From NCBI RefSeq assembly GCF_021129195.1, contig NZ_JAJOHW010000078.1:1-35598 (forward strand): 35,598 nt of DNA, in the 5' to 3' direction. Position numbers and translations under genes: made by a program. Below the pieces are notes generated by a model that was not told the origin of the DNA, made no database searches, and saw nothing but the letters and a program-made list of their open reading frames with translations. How positions within the stretch are numbered: position 1 is the first letter of the stretch; the number at the start of each line of letters is the position of its first letter. Of the stretch, positions 24,779 through 33,223 are shown in pieces. This DNA is from Chromobacterium aquaticum. Lineage in GTDB: Bacteria; Pseudomonadota; Gammaproteobacteria; Burkholderiales; Chromobacteriaceae.

Positions 24779-26113
24779 ATGACCCATCAGATCAATGAAT
24801 GGCTGCGAGAGCACCGGATCACTGAAGTCGAGTGTATCGTTCCCGACATGACCGGCGTGGCGCGCGGCAAGATCGTGCCCAAGGACAAGTTCGTGTCCGA
24901 CCCGGAAATGCGTTTGCCCGAAGTCGTGCTGATCCAGACTGTGACCGGGGACTACCCCGACGACAGCATGCTGGACCTGACCGACCCGGACATGGTGCTG
25001 GCGCCGGACCCGAACACCCTGCGCTTCGTGCCCTGGGCCGTCGATCCCACCGCGCAATTGATCTACGACTGCCTGCGTGCCGACGGCAGCCCGGTGGACG
25101 TGGCGCCGCGCAATGTGCTCAAGCGCGTGATCGGCCTGTTCGACGAGATGGGTCTGGAGCCGGTGCTGGCTCCGGAAATGGAATTCTACCTGCTGTCCCC
25201 CAACCCGGACCCGGACATCCCGCTGGCCGCGCCGGTGGGGCGCACCGGCCGCGCCGAGTTCGGCCGCCGCTCATATTCCATCGACGCGGTCAACGAGTTC
25301 GACCCGCTGTTCGAGGACATCTACGACTACTGCCACGCGCAGAATCTGGAAGTGGACACCCTGATTCACGAAGTGGGCACCGCGCAGATGGAAATCAACT
25401 TCCTGCACGGCAATCCGCTGGAGCTGGCCGACCAGGTGTTCCTGTTCAAGCGCACCGTGCGCGAGGCGGCGTTCCGCCACAATATGTACGCCACCTTCAT
25501 GGCCAAGCCGATGGAGAACGAGCCGGGCTCCGCCATGCACATGCACCAGAGCCTGGTGGACAAGAACACCGGCCGCAATGTGTTCACCAATGAGGACGGC
25601 AGCCCGTCCGAGCTGTTCTTCCACTATATCGCCGGCTTGCAGAAGTACGTGCCCAAGTCCATGCCGCTGTTCGCGCCCTATGTGAACTCATTCCGCCGTT
25701 TGTCGCGCTATACCGCGGCGCCGACCAACGTCGAATGGGGTTACGACAACCGCACCGTGGGCCTGCGCGTGCCGCACTCCTCGCCGGCCGCGCGCCGCAT
25801 CGAAAACCGGGTGCCGGGCGTGGACGTCAATCCCTATATCGCGATGGCGGCGACGCTGGCCTGCGGCTACCTGGGCATCGTCAACAAGCTGCGGCCCAGC
25901 GAGCCGCGCCAGACCGATGCCTACGAGCTGCCTTACCAGTTCCCCAACTCCTCGGAGGAATCGCTGCAGCAGCTGGCTTCCTGCAAGGAAATGGCCGAGG
26001 TGCTGGGTGAGCGTTTCGTCAGCATGTATGTGGGCATGAAGGAGAAGGAGTTCTCCGAATATTTCCGCGTGATCAGCCCGTGGGAACGCAAGTTCCTGCT
26101 GCTGCACGTGTGA
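24779..26113 (+). CDS. puuA: Gamma-glutamylpolyamine synthetase (glutamine synthetase family), PuuA-like
   Basis: A 444-residue member of the glutamine synthetase superfamily, of the length of PuuA/SpuI-type enzymes that ligate glutamate to putrescine or other amines using ATP. Visible motifs are PDMTGVARGK near the N-terminus, the metal-binding EMEFYLL, the ATP-site HMHQSL and NSFRRLSRY, and a C-terminal half with AARRIENRVPG. The adenylylation loop of housekeeping GlnA is absent. The ATG at 24779 (MTHQINEWL) has GAGGAAGAG upstream; the open frame extends 55 codons into puuD but is not used by the family. It is followed by a hairpin (26129-26156) and the aminotransferase gene. Confidence 0.9.
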   Translation: MTHQINEWLREHRITEVECIVPDMTGVARGKIVPKDKFVSDPEMRLPEVVLIQTVTGDYPDDSMLDLTDPDMVLAPDPNTLRFVPWAVDPTAQLIYDCLRADGSPVDVAPRNVLKRVIGLFDEMGLEPVLAPEMEFYLLSPNPDPDIPLAAPVGRTGRAEFGRRSYSIDAVNEFDPLFEDIYDYCHAQNLEVDTLIHEVGTAQMEINFLHGNPLELADQVFLFKRTVREAAFRHNMYATFMAKPMENEPGSAMHMHQSLVDKNTGRNVFTNEDGSPSELFFHYIAGLQKYVPKSMPLFAPYVNSFRRLSRYTAAPTNVEWGYDNRTVGLRVPHSSPAARRIENRVPGVDVNPYIAMAATLACGYLGIVNKLRPSEPRQTDAYELPYQFPNSSEESLQQLASCKEMAEVLGERFVSMYVGMKEKEFSEYFRVISPWERKFLLLHV

Positions 26114-26128
26114 GCGGGGTATGACAAC

Positions 26129-26156
26129 GGGCTGAGTCATCCGTTAGAATCAGCCC
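26129..26156 (+). other. Hairpin between puuA and the aminotransferase gene
   Basis: Stem GGGCTGA / TCAGCCC with a 14-base loop and no T run. It could attenuate or protect the mRNA between the two genes; it is not a standard terminator. The aminotransferase gene begins 97 bases later with GAAGGAAG as its ribosome binding site. Confidence 0.4.
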
Positions 26157-26252
26157 GGACAGCCAGGAAAAGCACTGAAAACACGCCAAAGGCGAAGGAG
26201 GGGCGGATGCCGTGCCGGTCTGCCCCGTTGGAGAATACTGGAAGGAAGTCCT

Positions 26253-27635
26253 ATGCAGAACCAACAACGCACGACCGAACAATGGCGCCAGCTGGATGCT
26301 TCTCACCATCTGCACCCGTTTACCGATACCCAATCGTTGAACCAGCAAGGCGCGCGGGTGATGACTCGCGGCGAGGGCATCTATCTGTGGGATTCGGACG
26401 GCAACAAGATCATCGACGGCATGGCCGGCCTGTGGTGCGTGAATATCGGCTATGGCCGCAAGGAGCTGTCCGAGGTGGCCAAGCGCCAGATGGACGAGCT
26501 GGCCTTCTACAACACCTTCTTCAAGACCACCCATCCGGCGGTGGTTGAACTGTCCCACCTGCTGGCCCAGGTGACGCCGGCCGGCTACGAGCATGTGTTC
26601 TACACCAACTCCGGCTCGGAATCGGTGGACACCATGATACGCATGGTGCGCCATTACTGGGATGTGCAGGGCAAGAAGGACAAGAAGACGCTGATCGGCC
26701 GCTGGAACGGCTATCACGGCTCCACCATCGGCGGCTCCAGCCTGGGTGGCATGAAGTATATGCACGAGCAGGGCGACCTGCCGATTCCGGGCATGGCCCA
26801 TGTCGAACAGCCGTGGTGGTACAAGTACGGCAAGGATTTGAGCCCGGACGAGTTCGGCGTGGTGGCCGCGCGCTGGGTGGAAGAGAAGATCCTGGAAATT
26901 GGGCCGGAAAAAGTGGCGGCCTTTGTCGGCGAGCCTATCCAGGGCGCCGGCGGCGTGATCATCCCGCCGGCCACCTACTGGCCGGAAGTGGAGCGCATCT
27001 GTCGTAAATACGATGTGCTGCTAGTGGCCGACGAAGTAATCTGCGGTTTTGGTCGAACCGGGGAATGGTTCGGCTTCGAGCACTTCGGCTTCCGCCCCGA
27101 CATCTTCACCACGGCCAAGGGCTTGTCCTCCGGTTATCTGCCCATCGGCGCGGTCTTCGTCGGCGAGCGCGTGGCCCAGGGTCTGATCGCCGGCGGCGAT
27201 TTCAACCACGGCTTCACCTACTCCGGCCACCCGGTGGCCAGCGCGGTGGCGCGCGCCAACGTGGAACTGCTGCGCGACGAAGGCATCATCGACCGCGTCA
27301 AGCACGAAACCGGCCCCTATATGCAGCAGCGCTGGCGTGAAACCTTCAGCCAGTTCGAGCATGTGGACGATGTGCGCGGCGTCGGCCTGATCCAGGCGTT
27401 CACCCTGGTCAAGGACAAGAGCAAGCGCGAGCTGTTCCCGGATTTTGGCGACGTCGGACTGATGTGCCGCGACATCTTCTTCCGCAACAATCTGATCATG
27501 CGCGCCTGCGGCGACCATATCGTGGCCTCGCCGCCGCTGGTGATCACCAAGGCGGAGATCGATGAAATGCTGGGCGTGGCCGCGCGCTGCATGGAGACGT
27601 TCGAGCGCAAGTTGAAGGACAGCGGCCTGGCCTGA
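26253..27635 (+). CDS. Class III pyruvate aminotransferase (omega-transaminase), SpuC-like
   Basis: A 460-residue fold type I PLP enzyme, the close homolog of C. violaceum omega-transaminase CV2025, one residue longer at the N-terminus. The PLP lysine is Lys289 in TTAKGLSSGY. Other hallmarks are TNSGSESVDTMIRM for the phosphate cup, GRWNGYHGST, the Asp in LLVADEVICGFGRTG and TYSGHP. These enzymes move amino groups from primary amines, including polyamines, to pyruvate, giving alanine. Following puuA and downstream of ald, it probably transaminates putrescine-type amines as SpuC does. The start has GAAGGAAG upstream and a terminator follows at 27662. The match to the Chromobacterium enzyme is the strongest clue to the organism. 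Confidence 0.93.
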   Translation: MQNQQRTTEQWRQLDASHHLHPFTDTQSLNQQGARVMTRGEGIYLWDSDGNKIIDGMAGLWCVNIGYGRKELSEVAKRQMDELAFYNTFFKTTHPAVVELSHLLAQVTPAGYEHVFYTNSGSESVDTMIRMVRHYWDVQGKKDKKTLIGRWNGYHGSTIGGSSLGGMKYMHEQGDLPIPGMAHVEQPWWYKYGKDLSPDEFGVVAARWVEEKILEIGPEKVAAFVGEPIQGAGGVIIPPATYWPEVERICRKYDVLLVADEVICGFGRTGEWFGFEHFGFRPDIFTTAKGLSSGYLPIGAVFVGERVAQGLIAGGDFNHGFTYSGHPVASAVARANVELLRDEGIIDRVKHETGPYMQQRWRETFSQFEHVDDVRGVGLIQAFTLVKDKSKRELFPDFGDVGLMCRDIFFRNNLIMRACGDHIVASPPLVITKAEIDEMLGVAARCMETFERKLKDSGLA

Positions 27636-27661
27636 GCCGGGAGAGCGCGAGACAGTACGCC

Positions 27662-27691
27662 AAACCGGGGCAAACCGCCCCGGTTTTTTTG
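27662..27691 (+). terminator. Rho-independent terminator after the aminotransferase gene
   Basis: The stem AAACCGGGGC / GCCCCGGTTT with an AAACC loop is followed by a run of T, 27 bases after the stop codon. Confidence 0.92.
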
Positions 27692-27718
27692 CGCGTGGGC
27701 AGCGCCGGCCCTGCTCCA

Positions 27719-27770
27719 GGAGCCTGTTTGAAGGCTCGCCTTAGCTCGCGAGACTTTGAACAGGTTCTAA
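27719..27770 (+). repeat. Internally deleted copy of the dispersed repeat family
   Basis: A left end GGAGCCTGTTTG is followed almost directly by the right part AGCTCGCGAGACTTTGAACAG and GTTCTA. The middle 90 or so bases found in longer copies are missing. It lies between the aminotransferase terminator and the end of the T6SS operon, 12 bases from the tssE stop. Confidence 0.7.
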
Positions 27771-27781
27771 GCCTTGCGGGA

Positions 27782-28192
27782 TCAGTGCCGGTAGGTGCGT
27801 AGCCGGACACTGCCCTCGGGCGTGAAGCTCGCGTCCAGCATGAGCTCACCATGCTGCTTCAGACGGCAGCGCAGCCGGTAGCGCAACACCATTTGCCCAT
27901 GCTCGCCGCCAAATGACACTTCAACCGCGCTCAGCCTGGGTTCGTAGCGCAGCAGCGTCTGCTCGATGCTGCGCATCAGCTGGTGAGCGCTGGCGGGCAA
28001 GTGCCGGTAGATATGGCCCAGATCCGGCAGGCCATAATCGGGCAAATGCTTGAGCGATCCCGCGCGTGCGTTCAGGATGCGCTGGATGCTATCGACCACG
28101 CTGCGCGCGAGCTGCTGCTCAGGGGGCAGCGGTTCCAGTGGCGAGCCATCGGCAAACTGCCCGGTCAGCATTTCATACAAGGCGAGGCCCAT
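27782..28192 (-). CDS. tssE: Type VI secretion baseplate protein TssE
   Basis: A 136-residue protein of the GPW/gp25 family, the T6SS baseplate wedge subunit related to phage T4 gp25 and acting in the cytoplasm at the base of the contractile sheath. It starts MGLALYEMLTG. The family region RSVVDSIQRILNARAGSL with PDYGLPDL follows, and the EPRL element is in LLRYEPRLSAVEV. Length is usual. It is the last gene of the operon in this window, one base after the tssJ stop, so translation is almost certainly coupled. The predicted end abuts a repeat remnant. Confidence 0.9.
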   Translation of the reverse strand: MGLALYEMLTGQFADGSPLEPLPPEQQLARSVVDSIQRILNARAGSLKHLPDYGLPDLGHIYRHLPASAHQLMRSIEQTLLRYEPRLSAVEVSFGGEHGQMVLRYRLRCRLKQHGELMLDASFTPEGSVRLRTYRH

Positions 28193-28193
28193 A

Positions 28194-28727
28194 TCATTGC
28201 TCCGCCGCTTGTCGGCGGCTCAAGGCGTAGCCGCGCAGTTCCAGTTGCAGCGGCTTGTCATTGTCCAGCTCCTTTTTGTCCAGCAGCAGCCGCCATGTCT
28301 GTCCCCCGTCGATTTGGCGGAATAGCGCGATCACGCCGACATAGGCCGCGTCCTGACGGTAGGGCTCGCGCAGGCTGATCGCCGCGCCAGGCCGCAGCAG
28401 TACTTGGTGGCTGGCCAGCAAGTCGGCGGCGAGCGCGGTCTGATCCTGCTCCAGCAAGGTCTGGTAAGGCGCGGCCATGAAGGCGGCCTTGTCCTTCAAT
28501 TGATAGACCCGCACCACGACAGTCAGCGGGCGCTGCCCGGCATCGGTGTTCAATTCTTCGCTCGCCATCAGGTCCAGGTTCAGGCGCTCCACGCGGGTCA
28601 GAAAGATTTTTTGAGCGGCGCTGACAGTGACGTTCTTGGTGCTTTGCCACAGGCCGCAGGCGCTCAGAGGCAGGGTCAGGCCGAGCATGAGCAGTCCGGC
28701 GCGCAGCGCGGGAAGGCAGTGTTTCAT
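28194..28727 (-). CDS. tssJ: Type VI secretion outer-membrane lipoprotein TssJ
   Basis: A 177-residue lipoprotein. The signal peptide ends in a lipobox, LSAC, with Cys24 as the lipidated residue. TssJ anchors the TssL-TssM membrane complex to the outer membrane through its contact with the periplasmic end of TssM. The beta-sandwich core is visible in PLTVVVRVYQLKDKAAF and ISLREPYRQDAAYVGVIALFRQ, with the family-typical Tyr-Gln-Leu motif. Its ATG overlaps the tssG stop by four bases (ATGA), and GGAGAAC lies upstream. Confidence 0.9.
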   Translation of the reverse strand: MKHCLPALRAGLLMLGLTLPLSACGLWQSTKNVTVSAAQKIFLTRVERLNLDLMASEELNTDAGQRPLTVVVRVYQLKDKAAFMAAPYQTLLEQDQTALAADLLASHQVLLRPGAAISLREPYRQDAAYVGVIALFRQIDGGQTWRLLLDKKELDNDKPLQLELRGYALSRRQAAEQ

Positions 28728-29752
28728 CCGGGTTCTCCTGGCTGTCGGGCATGGCTGTCCGACAAGGATTGATAATGGCCGATGCGCAAGCGGCGCCAGC
28801 GCCGGCTTGCCGTGCCGGCCAAGGTCGCGCCCAAGCCCAGCCGTGGCCGGGCGCCGCTGTGGAGGGCGCTGGCCGGCAGCCAGCTGGCGGGCAGTTCCAG
28901 CCAGATCTCGGCTTCCAGCCGCCAGCCCAGATAGACGCGGGTCAAGGCCATCAGGTCCTGCTGCAGCGGCGCGCCGGGCAGCAGGGCTGGCACGCAGCCG
29001 GCGTCGGGCGGACGCACGGTGACGGCGATCGCATGGTTGGCCGCGCGCAAGCGGCGTCCCAGGATCAACTCGCCGGCGCGCAGCGGCGGCCGGCTGGAGA
29101 GGGGGGCCGCGCTATCCAGCGCCACCCAGCAAGGCAGGAACTCCCGTACCCGGACCTCGGCGTTGGGCAGCGCATGGCGGAAGACGTTGGCGAGGCCTGA
29201 GGCTGGGCGGGTACGCTGGCTTAGCAGCGCGAGCAAGCCCAGCAGACGGCCGGCCGGCAGCGGCTGGCGCGCGGCCGCCGCGTCCAGGCCCAGGCCAGTC
29301 AAGCCCAGCAAGGAGCGGGACAGCTTGTCGCGCGCACCGGGCTGGAAGCTCTGCGGGTAGCGATATTTGCTCCAGGCGCGGTAGAGCAGTGTCGCGAAAC
29401 GGTGGTTGAACAGATCCAGGAAGGCCGCCAGCGCCTCATGGCCTTCGTTGCGGGTGGCGATGTCGTCCAGAAAATAATAGGGCAGCACGGCATCCACGCC
29501 GTAGAGCCCCATGAAGGTGGTGCGCAGCACCGGCGGTCGCCCGGTGTCGGGGTCGGCGGGCTCGGCCCGGGCGATCTCGCTGGCGGGAAAGCCCAGCGAT
29601 GGCGATGGCAGCAAGCGCACCGGTTCATGCTCGGGGCTGTCGGCGGCGCCCAGGCGCGCGCCGCCGGGCAATTGCTCCAGCACGCGGCAAAACTGAAAGA
29701 AGTTGTACGCCGGCGCGGAGCGCAGCCAGGCGTCAAACGCGGCGTCGGTCAT
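28724..29752 (-). CDS. tssG: Type VI secretion baseplate protein TssG
   Basis: A 342-residue TssG (ImpH/VasB) protein, the small wedge partner of TssF and TssE in the baseplate. The N-terminal NFFQFCRVLEQLPGG and the following PVRLLPSPSLGFPASEI are characteristic, as is the FMGLYGVDAVLPYYFLDDI segment. The C-terminal part contains the typical GWRLEAEIWLELPASWLP. The ATG at 29752 overlaps the tssF stop by four bases (ATGA). The open frame extends much further upstream inside tssF, but that part is out-of-frame shadow. Confidence 0.9.
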   Translation of the reverse strand: MTDAAFDAWLRSAPAYNFFQFCRVLEQLPGGARLGAADSPEHEPVRLLPSPSLGFPASEIARAEPADPDTGRPPVLRTTFMGLYGVDAVLPYYFLDDIATRNEGHEALAAFLDLFNHRFATLLYRAWSKYRYPQSFQPGARDKLSRSLLGLTGLGLDAAAARQPLPAGRLLGLLALLSQRTRPASGLANVFRHALPNAEVRVREFLPCWVALDSAAPLSSRPPLRAGELILGRRLRAANHAIAVTVRPPDAGCVPALLPGAPLQQDLMALTRVYLGWRLEAEIWLELPASWLPASALHSGARPRLGLGATLAGTASRRWRRLRIGHYQSLSDSHARQPGEPG

Positions 29753-31524
29753 AGCGGCGGCGCCTCCGTCTTGCTGTCCGGCCAGGCGATCCGCTCGTTC
29801 TCCGGCAGCACGCGCATTTCGAAACGGGTGAACAGGTTCATGTCCGCATAGGCGGCGAAGAAGCGGTGCATCAGGTCGCCGAACAGATAAAGGTCGCCCT
29901 GGCCGGCGAAACAGGTTCGGTCCACCGCCAGTTCGATGCCGACCCCGCGCTCCAGGCAACCCCGCTGCACCCGCTGGATCAGCCGGTGCCTCACCTCCAG
30001 CAGGCCGCTCAGCCGCTGGCGATTCAACTCGTCCTCGGTCCAGTCGTACAGCGCCAGCGTGCCGCGCAGCACCTCGGCGTCCAGCAGCGACAGGAAGTTG
30101 GGCGCCAGGTGCGACAGCACCCGCCATTGATAGCGGTCTTCCGCCGGCGGATAGCAGGGCATGGTGGGCGCGGTCAGATTGGATATCTGACTCAGCGGCG
30201 CGGCGACGGCGCGCTCCAGTATCTGCGCCTCGCGCAATGCCTTGCGCGGCAGCATGCCATTGGTGCCGGTGACGCGCAGCGACAAGGTTTCCTCGCGCCG
30301 GGCCGCCGTAGGCGAATCCCACAGATGGCCGCCCAGCACCAGCCAGGTTTCCGGCCGGCCGGCGGCGCCCAGCCGCGTGCGCGCATGGTAGAAACGTTCC
30401 GGCGCCTCGTGGCGCAACATGCCGCCACGGTGGCGGAAACTGGAGAACGGCACATAGGCATGGCGCTTGCCGCTGTCGCCGTCCATGGACTCGACCTCGT
30501 CCACCGACCAGGTTTCCAGCTCCGGTCCCTGGCTCGCCAGCGGAGTGACCCGGTATTCATGGCTGAGGTGGTCCACGCGCAAGGGTTCGGCTTCCAGCGG
30601 GAACAGATTGATTGCTGGCACGCAATGCAGGCGCAGATTGTCGGCGTTGAACGGCATGTCCGCCGGATAGCGCTGGCTCAGGACCAGTTCCAGCGCAAAA
30701 GCCCGCGTCCCGGCGGGCAGCAGCGCGGCGTCCAGGCCGCACAGATCGAGGAACAGGAATTTCTCGCGGAAGCAAAAGTACTCCAGCAGCAGCTGATAGC
30801 CGCCAAAGGCGTTGTCCGCCGTGGGCCAGAGCCGGTCCGCCGCGGCAAAGCCCACCGGCTCGAAGCGCAGCGCCGGCAGCGGCTGGGCCGGGTGCCCGCC
30901 CGGGTCCAGCGCTTGCAGGCGGGCATGGCCCAATTGCCGGGTCAACGCATGCCGCAGCGCGAAGGCGATGGGCAGGTCCGCGGCGAGGAACAGGCGCAGG
31001 CGGGACAGATCCAGTGTCTCGCGCTTGGCCGCCGCGCCCAGTTCGAAGCACAGCTCCAGCACCGAGCGTCCTGCGCCATCCTGGCGCACGCCGGCCTGGC
31101 TGAGGCGCAGCGGCTGGATCTCCACCGGCTGCGTGCTGCGGTAGGCGCAGCGTACCGCCTCGCTTCCCAGCGGCGAAGTGCGCACACTCAAGCCCGCCTC
31201 GATGCGCTTGGCCTGCTGCAGCGCGTGTGCGTCGGCTCGCAATTCCAGCACGGTCAGCGAGGGCACCATGCGCAGATAGTGCGGCCACAGTAGATTGACC
31301 AAGCCCTCGGTCAGCTCCGGGAAGTCGTCGTCCAGCTTCTGGCGGATGCGGCCGGTCAGGAAGGCGAAGCCTTCGAACAGGCGCTCGACATAGGGGTCGC
31401 GCTTGCCTACTCGGTCGATATTGAGCAGGGCGGCGCGGTCGGGGTGGGCGCGGGCAAACTCCTTGCCCGCCTCGCGCAAATAGCGCATTTCCGCCTCGTA
31501 GTAACGCAGGGTTAGATCATCCAT
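29749..31524 (-). CDS. tssF: Type VI secretion baseplate protein TssF
   Basis: A 591-residue TssF (ImpG/VasA) protein of normal length, the large wedge component of the T6SS baseplate. The N-terminus MDDLTLRYYEAEMRYLREAG is the family hallmark, followed by VERLFEGFAFLTGRIRQKLDDDFPEL and LWPHYLRMVPSL. The C-terminus includes the conserved RFFAAYADMNLFTRFEMR stretch. It begins 67 bases after the tssA stop, with a 27-codon mini-frame bridging the gap. No strong ribosome binding site of its own is visible upstream, so coupling to upstream translation is plausible. Confidence 0.93.
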   Translation of the reverse strand: MDDLTLRYYEAEMRYLREAGKEFARAHPDRAALLNIDRVGKRDPYVERLFEGFAFLTGRIRQKLDDDFPELTEGLVNLLWPHYLRMVPSLTVLELRADAHALQQAKRIEAGLSVRTSPLGSEAVRCAYRSTQPVEIQPLRLSQAGVRQDGAGRSVLELCFELGAAAKRETLDLSRLRLFLAADLPIAFALRHALTRQLGHARLQALDPGGHPAQPLPALRFEPVGFAAADRLWPTADNAFGGYQLLLEYFCFREKFLFLDLCGLDAALLPAGTRAFALELVLSQRYPADMPFNADNLRLHCVPAINLFPLEAEPLRVDHLSHEYRVTPLASQGPELETWSVDEVESMDGDSGKRHAYVPFSSFRHRGGMLRHEAPERFYHARTRLGAAGRPETWLVLGGHLWDSPTAARREETLSLRVTGTNGMLPRKALREAQILERAVAAPLSQISNLTAPTMPCYPPAEDRYQWRVLSHLAPNFLSLLDAEVLRGTLALYDWTEDELNRQRLSGLLEVRHRLIQRVQRGCLERGVGIELAVDRTCFAGQGDLYLFGDLMHRFFAAYADMNLFTRFEMRVLPENERIAWPDSKTEAPPL

Positions 31525-31595
31525 GGGCGGCTTTCATCGACAGGGTGGAAAAAGCGCCGCAAGCCGTGCGCGGCGTGTTGGCGGTGCGGGGTCAT
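31512..31595 (-). CDS. Possible 27-residue coupling ORF between tssA and tssF
   Basis: The ATG overlaps the tssA stop by four bases (ATGA), and the frame runs through the gap to stop inside the first codons of tssF. The product would start MTPHRQHAAHGLRRF. There is no family match. It could be a leader that carries ribosomes from tssA to tssF, or chance in GC-rich DNA. Confidence 0.25.
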   Translation of the reverse strand: MTPHRQHAAHGLRRFFHPVDESRPWMI

Positions 31596-33130
31596 GGCTG
31601 AACGCCGGTCAGCGCGCGAGCCGGGTCCAGCGCGGCCAGGCGCGCACTGAGCCGTTCCAGCCGCTGGCTCAGGCCGGCGCGGTCCGAGTCCTTGCGCAGC
31701 AGCCGTTGACGCAGCAGCCGCGCCAATTGCGCTTGCAGCTCGAAGGCCAGCTCCGGTTCCCAAGCCTCCAATTGGTGATCGTCGGCCTGGCACAGCAGCG
31801 CTTCCAGCAAATGGATGGCCATTTCGGCGCGGCCATGCCGTTCCGCCAGCCGCGCCAGCAATAAGTGCCGCAGGCAGCGCTCGCGGCCGCCGGCGAGCGC
31901 GGGCAAGGCCTGCACCCAGGCGAAGGCCGCCGGCAAACCCTGTTGCGCGGCGATGGCGTGGGCCTGGGTTTCGCTTTCCGCCCAGTCGGCGCGCGTGCCG
32001 GCCTCCGGCGCGGCGGCGGCCTCCGGCTGTCGCCATAGCGTTAGCCACTCCAGGGTGGCGTCTTCCGCGAACGGGCTGCCGTCGCTGAAGCGCAATTGCT
32101 CGATGCCGGGCAGCCGCTGGCACAGCCGCAGCGCATCGTCGCGGACCAGGTCCGCCAGCGGCGCGGCGATCTCTCCGCCATGCTGGTGCGCCAGCCAGGC
32201 GTAGTGCTGCAGATCCAGCCACCAGTGATTGGCGCCTTCCGCGAAGGCGAGCTCGGCCTGCTCGCGCAAGTCCGGCCACTGTTGCTGCAACAGCTGGCGT
32301 TTCAGCTGCTGGCGCAATTCGGCGCGCGGAGGCGGCAGGCGGGTGCGCCCCTCCGCGTCGCCGGGCGGCAAGGCGGCCAGCGCCTCCCAGCGCACCGCGC
32401 GCAATAGCCGCAGGGCGGCGGCCTGGCCTTCCGGCTGCCGGCGCAGAAATACCGTCATCCGCCGCGCCTGTTCCTGCAATTCGCGCCAGGAAGAGACTTC
32501 TCCGACATTGGCGGGCGGCGCGGCGGGCGGTGGGGTTGGCCGCGCGGCGATGACCGCAGCCGGCTGCAAGCGTTGCTGCAGGCTGTGCCCCAGCGCCGCC
32601 AGCCGCAGCGGCTCCGCGGCGCTGCCGGCAGTGAGGCTTTGCAGCAGCAGCAGGGTCGCCGCGGCGCGTTCCCAGGCGTCGTTGTCGTCATTGGGCAATT
32701 GCGCCAGCCGGTCGGTGAAGCGCTCGCTGGCCATCCATTCCAGTGCGCTGCGCCGCCGTGCCGGCTGGTGTGGCCAGACCGTGTCCGGGTAGCGTTCCAG
32801 CAAGGCGGCGACCAGCTCCAGCCCGTCGGCCAGGCCGGCCACGCCGTCCCGGCGCAGCCGGGCGCAGGCGTAGTAGGCCGCCACGCGCAAATCCTTGCCG
32901 CGGGTTTTCAGCAAGGTTTCCGCATGCGTCAGCGCCAGCGCCGTGTCCATGCCCGAGAGCCGGGTGACTTCCTCTTTCAAGGCCAGAAACTCATCGTCGT
33001 GGGACAGATCCTCGCCGCAGGGCGCGGCATCGGCTATCGGTTTCAGCCAGGCGGACCAATGCGGCAGCCGCTGTCGGGCTCTTTCTTCCGGCGTCTCGTC
33101 CCGGCCCAGCAGTGAGTGCAGCCAGTTCAT
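31592..33130 (-). CDS. tssA: Type VI secretion protein TssA
   Basis: A 512-residue TssA protein with an N-terminal ImpA_N domain (about 20-135), shown by LKPIADAAPCGEDLSHDDEF and the helix KTRGKDLRVAAYYACARLRRDGVAGLADGL. A Pro/Ala-rich linker (RPTPPPAAPPANVGE) leads to a helical C-terminal half with GANHWWLDLQHYAWLA, similar to VasJ-type extensions. TssA proteins organise baseplate docking and sheath assembly; the long form suggests a TssA that caps or stabilises the sheath, which is inference. The ATG at 33130 (MNWLHSLLGR) was chosen; an in-frame ATG at 33169 adds 13 residues. Its start overlaps the stop of a 27-codon frame that begins right after tssM. Confidence 0.88.
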   Translation of the reverse strand: MNWLHSLLGRDETPEERARQRLPHWSAWLKPIADAAPCGEDLSHDDEFLALKEEVTRLSGMDTALALTHAETLLKTRGKDLRVAAYYACARLRRDGVAGLADGLELVAALLERYPDTVWPHQPARRRSALEWMASERFTDRLAQLPNDDNDAWERAAATLLLLQSLTAGSAAEPLRLAALGHSLQQRLQPAAVIAARPTPPPAAPPANVGEVSSWRELQEQARRMTVFLRRQPEGQAAALRLLRAVRWEALAALPPGDAEGRTRLPPPRAELRQQLKRQLLQQQWPDLREQAELAFAEGANHWWLDLQHYAWLAHQHGGEIAAPLADLVRDDALRLCQRLPGIEQLRFSDGSPFAEDATLEWLTLWRQPEAAAAPEAGTRADWAESETQAHAIAAQQGLPAAFAWVQALPALAGGRERCLRHLLLARLAERHGRAEMAIHLLEALLCQADDHQLEAWEPELAFELQAQLARLLRQRLLRKDSDRAGLSQRLERLSARLAALDPARALTGVQP

Positions 33131-33210
33131 GAGTGGCCTCGCGGTATCGCGCTGGACCGGGCGCGCCATTGCCGCGCGGTTTGGTGTGGGGGAAGGGGGT
33201 TGGGCGACAT
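33127..33210 (-). CDS. Possible 27-residue coupling ORF between tssM and tssA
   Basis: The frame begins with an ATG nine bases after a strong GAGGAGAA site that overlaps the tssM stop, and its TGA overlaps the tssA ATG (ATGA). The product would start MSPNPLPPHQTARQWRARSS. No family match. The good ribosome site makes translation likelier than for the similar frame at 31512. Confidence 0.35.
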   Translation of the reverse strand: MSPNPLPPHQTARQWRARSSAIPRGHS

Positions 33211-33223
33211 GACGAGCTTCTCC

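Noticed and set aside
26129-26156. Terminator ending the ald-puuD-puuA operon
   Set aside because: The stem has only seven pairs, a 14-base loop and no T run, so it was kept only as a hairpin of unknown role.
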